Assembly: GCF_022063185.1 (NCBI RefSeq)
Contig: NZ_CP091913.1
Coordinates: 1,981,001-2,045,000 of the forward strand
Length of the DNA: 64,000 nucleotides
Reading direction: 5' to 3'
DNA from: Nostoc sp. UHCC 0870
Lineage (GTDB): Bacteria > Cyanobacteriota > Cyanobacteriia > Cyanobacteriales > Nostocaceae
Of this stretch, positions 44,343 through 52,925 are shown in pieces (within the stretch, counting starts at the first letter, position 1; the number at the start of each line of letters is the position of its first letter). Below the pieces are notes generated by a model. It was not told the origin of the DNA. It was given only the letters and a program-made list of their open reading frames with translations, and did no database searches. Both the position numbers and the translations under genes were made by a program.

Positions 44343-44383
44343 AGGGACAGGTGACAGGGGACAGGGGACAGGTGACAGGAGAG
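44343..44383. repeat. GGGGACA/GGTGACA heptamer repeats
   Basis: Five or so degenerate heptamers between rplI and dnaB. They are the reverse complement of the CTGTCAC family at 6753. Confidence 0.8.
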
Positions 44384-44445
44384 GGGATAGTTTTACCCCA
44401 ATACCCTTGCCCCATGCCCAATTTCCCCTGCCTAATGAATAAATT

Positions 44446-46341
44446 ATGGCTGAAGAATTAAGTTTTGAATCGCGTGGTAGCAATAGCCTCCCACCCCAAA
44501 ACATCGAAGCGGAAGAAGCGATTTTAGGGGGTATTTTACTAGACCCAGAGGCGATTAGTCGAGTTAGCGATCGCCTAATTCCTGAAGCTTTTTATATTAC
44601 TGCTCATAAAGATATCTATCAAGCTACCCTCCGCCTCCACGCCCAGGGTAAACCTACAGATTTACTCGCGGTGACAAGTTGGCTGGCTGACAACGATTTA
44701 CTGGCGCGGATAGGTGGTAGAAATAAGTTAGCCACATTGGTAGATCGTACAGTCTCAGCCGTAAATATTGATGCCTTAGCAGGGTTAGTTATGGAAAAAT
44801 ACCTGCGACGGCAATTAATTAAGGCTGGTAATGAAATTGTTCATCTCGGTTATGAGACTGAAACCGAGTTACCCATTGTTTTAGATAAAGCCGAACAAAA
44901 GGTTTTCGGTGTTACTCAAGAACGTCCCCAATCAGGTTTAACTCACATTGCCGAAACCCTGATTAATAATTTTCAAGAAATTGAGGAACGAAATCAAGGT
45001 ATTGCCTTACCGGGGATTCCCTGCGGCTTCTATGATTTGGATGCCATGACTAGCGGTTTTCAGCGTTCTGATTTGATTATTGTCGCTGGGAGACCGTCAA
45101 TGGGGAAAACAGCTTTTTGCCTCAACCTAGCTCATAATATCGCCGCTTCTATGCGATTACCTGTGGCTGTGTTCAGCTTGGAAATGTCAAAAGAGCAATT
45201 AGTACAACGTTTATTAGCTAGCGAAGCACAGATTGAAAGTGGTTATCTGCGGAGTGGACGGCTGAGTCAAACTCAATGGGAACCTTTAAGCCGTGCGATC
45301 GGTATGCTGTCGGAAATGTCGATTTTTATCGACGATACGCCCAATATTACCGTTACCCAAATGCGGAGTCAAGCGAGGCGACTGCAAGCAGAACAGGGTG
45401 TAGAACTGGGTTTAGTCGTGATAGATTATCTGCAATTAATGGAAGGTGGAGGTGATAACCGTGTCCAAGAGTTATCGAAAATTACCCGTTCTCTCAAAGG
45501 TTTGGCGCGGGAATTATCTGTGCCGGTGATTGCGTTATCTCAGTTAAGTCGTGGGGTGGAAGCACGCACTAATAAGCGTCCGATGTTATCTGATTTGAGA
45601 GAATCTGGTTGTTTAACTGGTGATAGTTTGGTGACGTTAGCAGATAGCGGTCTACAAGTTCCTATTCAGGAATTAGTAGGTAAATCTGGTTTTGCAGTTT
45701 GGGCGTTAAATGAAACTACAATGCAGTTAGAGAAAGCAATTGTTAGCCATGCTTTTTCTACAGGTGTCAAGCCTGTATTTACCTTAAAAACCCGCTTGGG
45801 AAGAAAAATTCGCGCCACTGGTAATCATAAGTTTTTAACAATTAATGGCTGGTGCAGATTAGATGAATTCAAAATAGGCGATCACCTGGCTTTACCTAAC
45901 CTCTTAGTAGCAAGTGTTAGCAATTCTGAAATTGTGATTCAATCGACACTGTATAAACGCAATGCGAGTAGAGAAAGAACTGCAACCTTGACTAATCTTG
46001 CCCAATCTGAAGAAATAAATCTCTTAGGAAAAAATGATATTTATTGGGATGAAATTATATCAATTGCAGCTACCGACGAAGAGGAAGTTTATGATTTAAC
46101 AGTTCCTATATGGCACAATTTTGTGGCAAATAACATTATTGTTCATAATTCTATTGAACAAGATGCGGATTTAGTCATCATGTTATATCGAGATGATTAT
46201 TATAATTCTGATAGTCCCGATCGCGGTATTGCAGAAGTCATAGTTGCCAAACACCGCAACGGCCCGACAGGTACAGTCAAATTACTATTTGATCCGCAAT
46301 TTACCAAGTTTAAAAATTTGGCTAGACAGGGTAATTATTAG
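44446..46341 (+). CDS. dnaB: Replicative DNA helicase DnaB with an in-frame intein
   Basis: 631 residues as encoded, about 451 after splicing. DnaB N-terminal domain (PPQNIEAEEAILGGILLD) and the RecA-like helicase domain with Walker A GRPSMGKTAF (215-224) and Walker B LVVIDYLQ (323-330) are intact. The intein interrupts LRESG/SIEQDADLVIMLYRDD, the L4/hexamer-loop motif region and a known DnaB intein site. DnaB unwinds the replication fork as a ring hexamer; activity needs intein removal. rplI is directly upstream. Confidence 0.95.
   Translation: MAEELSFESRGSNSLPPQNIEAEEAILGGILLDPEAISRVSDRLIPEAFYITAHKDIYQATLRLHAQGKPTDLLAVTSWLADNDLLARIGGRNKLATLVDRTVSAVNIDALAGLVMEKYLRRQLIKAGNEIVHLGYETETELPIVLDKAEQKVFGVTQERPQSGLTHIAETLINNFQEIEERNQGIALPGIPCGFYDLDAMTSGFQRSDLIIVAGRPSMGKTAFCLNLAHNIAASMRLPVAVFSLEMSKEQLVQRLLASEAQIESGYLRSGRLSQTQWEPLSRAIGMLSEMSIFIDDTPNITVTQMRSQARRLQAEQGVELGLVVIDYLQLMEGGGDNRVQELSKITRSLKGLARELSVPVIALSQLSRGVEARTNKRPMLSDLRESGCLTGDSLVTLADSGLQVPIQELVGKSGFAVWALNETTMQLEKAIVSHAFSTGVKPVFTLKTRLGRKIRATGNHKFLTINGWCRLDEFKIGDHLALPNLLVASVSNSEIVIQSTLYKRNASRERTATLTNLAQSEEINLLGKNDIYWDEIISIAATDEEEVYDLTVPIWHNFVANNIIVHNSIEQDADLVIMLYRDDYYNSDSPDRGIAEVIVAKHRNGPTGTVKLLFDPQFTKFKNLARQGNY
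45610..46149 (+). other. Mini-intein in DnaB (180 residues, no homing endonuclease)
   Basis: Cys389 (start of CLTGDSLVTLADSG, block A) to Asn568. Block B is RATGNHKF with Thr458 and His461. Block F/G is VYDLTVPIWHNFVANN then IIVHN, and the +1 extein residue is Ser569. All residues needed for standard splicing are present. No LAGLIDADG block is seen; the middle is a short Asn/Glu/Arg linker (about 490-530). Reading stays in frame on both sides. It sits at the same insertion site as the Synechocystis DnaB intein, which is much longer. Confidence 0.9.
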
Positions 46342-46380
46342 ACTGCTAACCTAAATAGCGCACTCAGGAGCAGTAGATAT

Positions 46381-46620
46381 ATGTTAGGATTTGACCGCAT
46401 TACATTTGACCCCCGCATTATGGGTGGACAAGCTTGCATTAGGGGAATGCGAGTTCCGGTTTCATTAATTTTAAATTTGGTCGCCAATGGCAAAACAGTG
46501 GCTGAAATCATAGAAGATTATCCATATTTGGAATCAGACGATATTCAGCAATCATTAATGTATGCTGCATGGTTGGCACGCGAACAGGTTTTTCCCATAC
46601 TTGGTGAGCAAGCTGGATGA
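46381..46620 (+). CDS. DUF433 antitoxin-like protein
   Basis: 79 residues with the DUF433 pattern: GFDRITFDPRIMGGQACIRGMRVPVSLIL and a later helix (AEIIEDYPYLESDDIQQSLMYAA). These are DNA-binding antitoxin-like proteins usually followed by a DUF5615 PIN-like toxin. AGGAG is at a good distance from the ATG. Its stop overlaps an ATG that starts MKFRNQA and ends after 7 codons, whereas DUF5615 begins MKFLxDxx. The partner has apparently been lost. Confidence 0.8.
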   Translation: MLGFDRITFDPRIMGGQACIRGMRVPVSLILNLVANGKTVAEIIEDYPYLESDDIQQSLMYAAWLAREQVFPILGEQAG

Positions 46621-46942
46621 AATTTAGGAATCAAGCATGATAAAATAATCATGGCAATGCGCCCAGATGCGCCCAGTGAGCCAAGATTGGTGTTTCTCGC
46701 CAGATAACTCGCATCACCAAAAGGAAATACCGGAATACCGGGGGGTCGAATGTTGTGAATGAGATAACGATACATGAGAATAAGTATTTTTTAGTTTGCC
46801 GTCGGGCAGTCGGTGAACTTTAAACAGATGCTTGTGGAGGGGAATCTGGACGGGGTTTTGAGTCAGAGATGGTTCAAAACTAGACAAACCCATTGAAGCA
46901 AGAATCTCCCACTACAATGCAAAGCATTTAGTGGTGAGAGTG
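46618..46942. other. 322-base gap with a possible toxin remnant
   Basis: Only a 7-codon MKF... frame coupled to the DUF433 stop is seen. The rest has no supported coding on either strand. A minus-strand open frame at 46545-46775 overlaps the antitoxin gene and lacks features. It may be decayed toxin DNA, but similarity is too weak to prove. Confidence 0.35.
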
Positions 46943-49900
46943 TCAATGAATTTGTAGCGTAGAACTGGCTGAACGTCCAAACTCTTCTGGTGCATACTGC
47001 AAATGAACTTCCGCGCCAGGCCAGAGGAATGTACCGGGAGTTACAGAACGGACTAAGTAGTGCAGGCTATAAACTCCTGGTTCGAGGTAGTCAGCGTAGG
47101 CGATAATGCGATCGCGGTAGATATTCTTATAGCCAAGTTGCCAACTATCGGCCTGTGCTTGTAATGCGACTGTTGCAGTTTGAAAACTCTGGTCTATTGC
47201 TTCTAATCCTGCTGGTAATGGGTCTTTAATTACTATATGATCCACAGGATGGTCAGCAATGATTTCTAAACCAATATCAAACACTTGTCCACTTTCTACA
47301 CTTAATGGTTTATCAAAAGCGTAAATCCCTGTTTTTTGCAGAGGTTTAGTTTCTCCAACTTTGCTAATGGCTTTTGTAACTCGTAAACCGTTAAATCTCC
47401 CCGGTTGGTTTCCTTGCAAACGGTAGTTATAAGCTACTAAATAATGTAATTTACCATTACCAGATTTTTGCAAGGTCAAATCATGACGACCACGAGGTAA
47501 TTTATCCATTGAGATATTTAATTGTAAACTAGGATTTTGATAGCCATTAAAGCGATTTTCTCCGAGTTTTTTACCTGCTAATTGTACTGTCGCTAAAAAG
47601 TTGGGTGGTGTGGGTTGGAGTTGGCTATATTCTACTAATGCTGTTAAAGCTTGAGCATTATTATAATCGGTTTGCCATGTGCCGTTTCTGCGTTGTGCTA
47701 ACAGACTTTGAAATAATTTATCGATGACTTCTGGCTTACTTTGTTTGGCGATAAATAATCTTAAAGCCTGTGCTTGTGCTGTGGTATTTGAACTCATCCA
47801 TCCCCATTGTTTGGGTAAGCTAATCACTGCTGTCCTAACAGTTTCGTAGATATTCTTTTGTAACTGATTGAACATTTGTTGTGATTCATCCTGCCATTCT
47901 GGGAATTGAGATAAATACCGTGCTAGTTTGATTTGGGTAACGATATCAAAATTATTACGTTGTTGATAAATATTCCCTAAGAAACTATTGCGTTTATCTC
48001 CCAGTTCTGCTAATGCAATTAAAGCATTGAGTTGTAGTTGAGTTTTACATAATTGCTGTTTACAAAAGTCGTATTGTCCAGGGTTCGCCAAGACTTTCTG
48101 CAAATAATTCTTTAAGCGAGATAACATTGCAGTATCTACAGAATTGGGGAAGGCTTGTTTGGCTTGACTTAGAGATGCAGCAGCGTAAGCAGAAACCCAA
48201 GGGTCAGATTTTTCTTGTCCTGGGAAGGCTGCAAAACCACCATCAGCGATTTGCAATTTTTGTAATTGGGTAATGGCTTGATTCGCCTGTTGCTGAGGAT
48301 TAAATTCTGCAAATGTTTGATTATATTTTTGCGTTAAAGTTTGTAGGTTAGCCGCAATCATTAACTGACTCGCCGCAGGTTCAGCGAAGGGTAAATCATT
48401 ATCTGCTAATACTTGTTTAGCTGGTGCTTTGATTTCTGGGATTAAGGTACTCGCTAGTTGAATATCTAAACCGCCAGCTTCCAAAGAGACATTTTTATCA
48501 ACATTGAGAAGAATTTTGACTTGCTTATCAGTCACGCCAGTTTCTACAACTTGTTCTGTAACTTCTAACGGCTTGACTTCTAACGGTACGGCAAAGGCAT
48601 CGGCGGCTGTATTATTTAGCTGGGTAGTAAAGCGGACTTGCGCCACGCCGACATTCTCAGCCACCATTGGAAAGCGATAAGCTTGAGTTGTTGATTGTGT
48701 TTTGGTTTGTAAATTAGTGGTGTTGGGGTTCTTTTCAGCAAATTTGACTGTACCGTTGAGTTCGCCGTTAATTGTTAAGTTTCCTGAAGTATCAGTGTTA
48801 TTGGTGACAGATAAACCGGCTAAGATGCGATCGCCTGGACGGGCAAACTGTGGCAAAATGGCATTAGTTAGTAGTGGCTTGGTGGTGATAAACGTCGCGT
48901 CCCCATTACCAAAGCGGAGATTTCCATCAGTAGCGACAACCATTACCCGCCATGTAGTTAAGTCATCTGGTAATTTCAAAGATATCTGTGCTTTACCATC
49001 AGCATCGGTGAGGACAGAACCATTGTAATAAGCTAAAGCTTGGAAATCTGTGCGGACACGGGTATTAGCTGCATTGGCTGAAAACCCGCCACCATAACCC
49101 CAACCTTTAGGTTTCGCTACCTCTTGGGGTTGTATCACCACATCAGGACGATTATCACTAAAGCGGGTAGATATTGGCTGTTCTGCGTAAACTGTATCTA
49201 CCAAATTTGGCGGACGATAACCAGACAGTTGTAACACCGCCTCATTTACCACCATGACGGTTAATTGTCCTTGGGTGGGTTGATTTTGGTTATCTTTCAG
49301 TTCTAGTTGTATCGTTGACTCTGCACCTGGTGCTAATGAGGCTTGCAATGGTGTAACTTGCACTTTTAAATATTTATCTTGCAAGTTCACTTTAAAAGGC
49401 GTAAACCCAATTTTGACTAACTTATCTAAACTTCCCGCTTCTACTTGATTTAGAGGCGTACCTTGTCTAACTAACACAGCTTCTACTGCTGCGTTGGGTA
49501 ACATTTCCGGCGTGACTTGAAATTGAATTTGTGGTGCGCCTCCCTTGGTTTTAGTTAGCTGTTGATACAGAGGTTTATCTTTAATAACGGCGAAATATAA
49601 CTCTGCATCTGGGTAGGGAGATTGAATTAAAGCGGTAGCAATTTCACCAGGTTTATATTCTTTTTTATCTAGTTTAACTTCTAAGCGGTTCTGTTCTTCT
49701 GAACCCCAATAAACTGGATTATTTCCTGTCACCCAAATTTGGCTATCTGTGGCTGTTAATTCTTCTTGAGAATTGCTAAAATTAGCTCGAATGCGATATG
49801 AACCTGATGCGGATGGTGTGAAATTTACAATTTGGGGACTTTCCGCAGATGTAATTTCTGCGTGTGCTACCGTCTTATATTCAACTTGGTTTTTTGCTGT

Positions 49901-52669
49901 GCGACTACCTTCTACTAATTGCGTCACACTACTATATTTCATCTGTTGTAATTCTACCCTGACTCGTTGATTGGTCATGAGTTTTCCTGTAGGTTCAGTC
50001 ACAATCACTTCTACAGGGAAAGGTTTATCAGAATTGGCAATAAAATTACTTTTTAAACCAATCAAACGATTACTTGGTAAAGCTGTAAAGGATTTGGAAC
50101 TAGCCACAGATAAATTAGAAACATCTGCAACTTGTACATCCACACGGTAAGTCATGGGATAGGGTAAATCTTTCGCCACCGTTACCGTTTGACTGGTTTT
50201 ACCATTTGCATTTAATTTAGTATTAGTTTCTAAGACATCACTAGGAACAGCAGGAGTTTCTTCTGGCCAAAACCATTGTCTACCAAAACTAAATTCTTCC
50301 CAATTTTTAGGGATAAAATTCTCCTGGCGACGAGTCACAAAATATTTGGCTTCTCCTCCCTCGACTGGCGCACCAAATAAATAATTACTCGCTGCTGTCG
50401 TCTCCACCTTATCCCCAACCAAGGCAAATTCTTTATCTACATCGAGTTCGACTTTAAAATTCGGCGGTTTAAATTCAGCTACCCGAAACTCACCGGAAAT
50501 TTCTCTGTTGTCTTTACCCTTAGCTTGGATTGTATAGTACCCTAATTTTTGATTATTATTGATTGGTAATTCTAGCGAAAATGTCCCAAATTGATTTGTA
50601 GTTTTATTCCCTAAGTCTGTCTTCTGTCCATCAGGATTTATCAAACTTACTTGGTAAACTGCATTTTTATCTTGCTGAATCATCCCATTTTCTAAATAGT
50701 CAGCAAAACCAGTAAAAGCAGCTTTTTCTCCTGGTTGATATAACTGCCTATCTGAGAATATTACCCCGCGTGAAACTGGTTTGTTATCTGCCCAACCTGC
50801 ATCAATACCATAACCATAAACACCGCTATATTCTTCGGTTTTTGTAAATGCCCAATCTTGATTTTCACGAGCAATTACTAATAATTCTGGTGATTTGACA
50901 AACTCTTTATTGGTGATATAACATTGCTGTAAATCTTGACGCTGAAGTCTTAAATTACCATCATTATCTGTTTTACCTGTGACACAAGGTTGAACTGGAT
51001 CACGATATTTAGCATCTAATCTTAATTGATAAATTTCGATAGGTGCAGCTTTCACAGGTGAACCATCACTAAGATGATTGACACGAATGAAAGCAGAATC
51101 AGGAAACCATTGGCTAAATACACCCAAATTTGTTAATTGCACTAAGCCATAAGTCGTAGGTTCTCGCCACAATTCTTTACCGTTGTCTTGATATTTATTT
51201 GTGCGTGCCTGCACCCCATAGGCTAACATTCCTGTAGCAGCACCAAGTTTTTCTCGTAGTGGTACAGTGACATCAGTCTGCTGATTATTTTTAGCTGAAA
51301 CTTTAAAACTTTGCCACTCACTTAGTTTTGGTAATAAATCATTATCATTACCTTGGGGATAAGCTCCCCTAGCGTAAACTAAATCTGTAGGTTGTACTAC
51401 CCGATAAGCGGCTTTATATTGTGACTCTGGTAAGTTGACTGTATTAATATTGAGTTGTAAATTCTGCCCGGATGGAAAAATATGCAAATCCGAGGGAGTC
51501 CAGATATCCCCGGCTAAGTCTCCAGTATTATAGTTGAGTATGACAGGTTTATTTAAGGTTTGTCCAAACTTATCTTTGAGGTTTTTATCAATAGTAATTT
51601 TATAGTTAGTAGCTGGTGCTAAAGCATAGGGATTGATGCTGATAAATCTATCTTCATCACCTATTTGTAGCAGTCTAGAAATATCTTTTGGTGCAGGGTC
51701 AATTTTAATATGTTCTCTAACAGTATCTGCAACTAATATATTATTAAACTCTAGCTGGGGACTGCCTTTTACAAATCTCCCGTAAGTTCCGCCTGCATCT
51801 GGTTGTCCGTAAAAGTTAATTTGTTTAAATGCTAAAGGTGAATAAGTTGCTAATTTACTGACAAATTCTTTATCTGTAGGTAAGTTACCATCCGCAGGTA
51901 AGATACCAGGAGAAAATACCAGTCGATAACTCGTAGCTTTTTCTAAATTTTGTTGGGGAAATAAATCATAAACCCAATTACGGGCTGAAGGGTCGAATTT
52001 TTCTAAAGGTTCTTCATTTTCTGTTGGCTGTTCGGCTTTAGCTAAAGCTACTTTAAAACTAACACCTTTACTTTTTCCTTCGGGAATTAACTGGAGATGT
52101 TCTTGGACAGAAGCTAAGTTAAGTTCTGTATTAGAGGTAAATTGTAGTTTTGGCTGTAAGTCAACTGGCTGAATTTCTGCTTGTTCTACAGGATTTACAC
52201 CGGGTAAGTTAGTTAATTCAATGGGGTTAGTATTAAAAGTCCAAGCTAAATCTTTTTCTAGGCGATGATTTTTTAAGTCTGCTAAACCTGCTTTGAGGGT
52301 AACTTGCAATCTTGTGGCTTGGGGTAAGGCTTTATCTGCTTGAAAGCCTACCATGCGCGGTGTTAAAAAGCGAAATTGACCGGGTAAGGGTGGCCAAAGG
52401 GCAAATTTTTGTAATAGGTTTTGTTGTTCGGGAGTGTCTAGTTTTTCGACGGGGATTAATGGTTCTTTGAAGCGGATGCGAATTTGATTGAGGGGTTTGG
52501 CGTTACCAATGGGGCTAATTTGTTCAATCCAATCTGGTAAGTTGGGTGGGGTGAGTGCTGTAACGGTTGGGAGTTGTGGTTTTGATGATATGCCAATAAA
52601 GTTACAAGATGCGATTCCTAATATGAGTGCAAAGGTTAGTAGGAATCGCATGAAAGTTTTTATAATCAT
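46943..52669 (-). CDS. Bacterial alpha-2-macroglobulin family lipoprotein (thioester-less)
   Basis: 1908 residues. The lipobox GIASC (about 18-22) after a hydrophobic start marks an inner- or outer-membrane-anchored lipoprotein. Macroglobulin beta-domains fill the N-terminal two thirds, including MG-type FSDRQLYQPGEKAAFTG. The A2M signature DFQALAYYNGSVLTDADGK, with LPDDLTTWRVMVVATDG, is near 1250. In the thioester domain the expected CxEQ is absent: the matching stretch reads NDLPFAEPAASQLM. It therefore resembles the YfaS/MagD type that traps proteases without covalent linkage. It is divergent from pbpC, its usual genetic partner in bacteria, consistent with periplasmic protection during wall repair. 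Confidence 0.88.
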   Translation of the reverse strand: MIIKTFMRFLLTFALILGIASCNFIGISSKPQLPTVTALTPPNLPDWIEQISPIGNAKPLNQIRIRFKEPLIPVEKLDTPEQQNLLQKFALWPPLPGQFRFLTPRMVGFQADKALPQATRLQVTLKAGLADLKNHRLEKDLAWTFNTNPIELTNLPGVNPVEQAEIQPVDLQPKLQFTSNTELNLASVQEHLQLIPEGKSKGVSFKVALAKAEQPTENEEPLEKFDPSARNWVYDLFPQQNLEKATSYRLVFSPGILPADGNLPTDKEFVSKLATYSPLAFKQINFYGQPDAGGTYGRFVKGSPQLEFNNILVADTVREHIKIDPAPKDISRLLQIGDEDRFISINPYALAPATNYKITIDKNLKDKFGQTLNKPVILNYNTGDLAGDIWTPSDLHIFPSGQNLQLNINTVNLPESQYKAAYRVVQPTDLVYARGAYPQGNDNDLLPKLSEWQSFKVSAKNNQQTDVTVPLREKLGAATGMLAYGVQARTNKYQDNGKELWREPTTYGLVQLTNLGVFSQWFPDSAFIRVNHLSDGSPVKAAPIEIYQLRLDAKYRDPVQPCVTGKTDNDGNLRLQRQDLQQCYITNKEFVKSPELLVIARENQDWAFTKTEEYSGVYGYGIDAGWADNKPVSRGVIFSDRQLYQPGEKAAFTGFADYLENGMIQQDKNAVYQVSLINPDGQKTDLGNKTTNQFGTFSLELPINNNQKLGYYTIQAKGKDNREISGEFRVAEFKPPNFKVELDVDKEFALVGDKVETTAASNYLFGAPVEGGEAKYFVTRRQENFIPKNWEEFSFGRQWFWPEETPAVPSDVLETNTKLNANGKTSQTVTVAKDLPYPMTYRVDVQVADVSNLSVASSKSFTALPSNRLIGLKSNFIANSDKPFPVEVIVTEPTGKLMTNQRVRVELQQMKYSSVTQLVEGSRTAKNQVEYKTVAHAEITSAESPQIVNFTPSASGSYRIRANFSNSQEELTATDSQIWVTGNNPVYWGSEEQNRLEVKLDKKEYKPGEIATALIQSPYPDAELYFAVIKDKPLYQQLTKTKGGAPQIQFQVTPEMLPNAAVEAVLVRQGTPLNQVEAGSLDKLVKIGFTPFKVNLQDKYLKVQVTPLQASLAPGAESTIQLELKDNQNQPTQGQLTVMVVNEAVLQLSGYRPPNLVDTVYAEQPISTRFSDNRPDVVIQPQEVAKPKGWGYGGGFSANAANTRVRTDFQALAYYNGSVLTDADGKAQISLKLPDDLTTWRVMVVATDGNLRFGNGDATFITTKPLLTNAILPQFARPGDRILAGLSVTNNTDTSGNLTINGELNGTVKFAEKNPNTTNLQTKTQSTTQAYRFPMVAENVGVAQVRFTTQLNNTAADAFAVPLEVKPLEVTEQVVETGVTDKQVKILLNVDKNVSLEAGGLDIQLASTLIPEIKAPAKQVLADNDLPFAEPAASQLMIAANLQTLTQKYNQTFAEFNPQQQANQAITQLQKLQIADGGFAAFPGQEKSDPWVSAYAAASLSQAKQAFPNSVDTAMLSRLKNYLQKVLANPGQYDFCKQQLCKTQLQLNALIALAELGDKRNSFLGNIYQQRNNFDIVTQIKLARYLSQFPEWQDESQQMFNQLQKNIYETVRTAVISLPKQWGWMSSNTTAQAQALRLFIAKQSKPEVIDKLFQSLLAQRRNGTWQTDYNNAQALTALVEYSQLQPTPPNFLATVQLAGKKLGENRFNGYQNPSLQLNISMDKLPRGRHDLTLQKSGNGKLHYLVAYNYRLQGNQPGRFNGLRVTKAISKVGETKPLQKTGIYAFDKPLSVESGQVFDIGLEIIADHPVDHIVIKDPLPAGLEAIDQSFQTATVALQAQADSWQLGYKNIYRDRIIAYADYLEPGVYSLHYLVRSVTPGTFLWPGAEVHLQYAPEEFGRSASSTLQIH

Positions 52670-52925
52670 GCTGGGTTTGTATGTGATTTAGAATAGGAAT
52701 TTATCTCACGCAGAGGCGCAGAGAGGGAAAGTCTGAGATTTTATAGATTATGGAACAGCTACATTATATGGATAACCAATTTTGTGTGATTGTTTCCTGA
52801 AATGATCACAATTGTTAACTATTTGGTTTTAATTAATTTTTGTAAATTAAGTGATTGAGAAAACGTTAACTTGAAAAGGTGATGTGTATTTATTTAGTTG
52901 AGATGAAATTAAAGCTAATTACGTG

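Noticed and set aside
46545..46775. Minus-strand 76-codon frame after the DUF433 gene
   Set aside because: It overlaps the antitoxin gene, has no ribosome site and no recognisable family.
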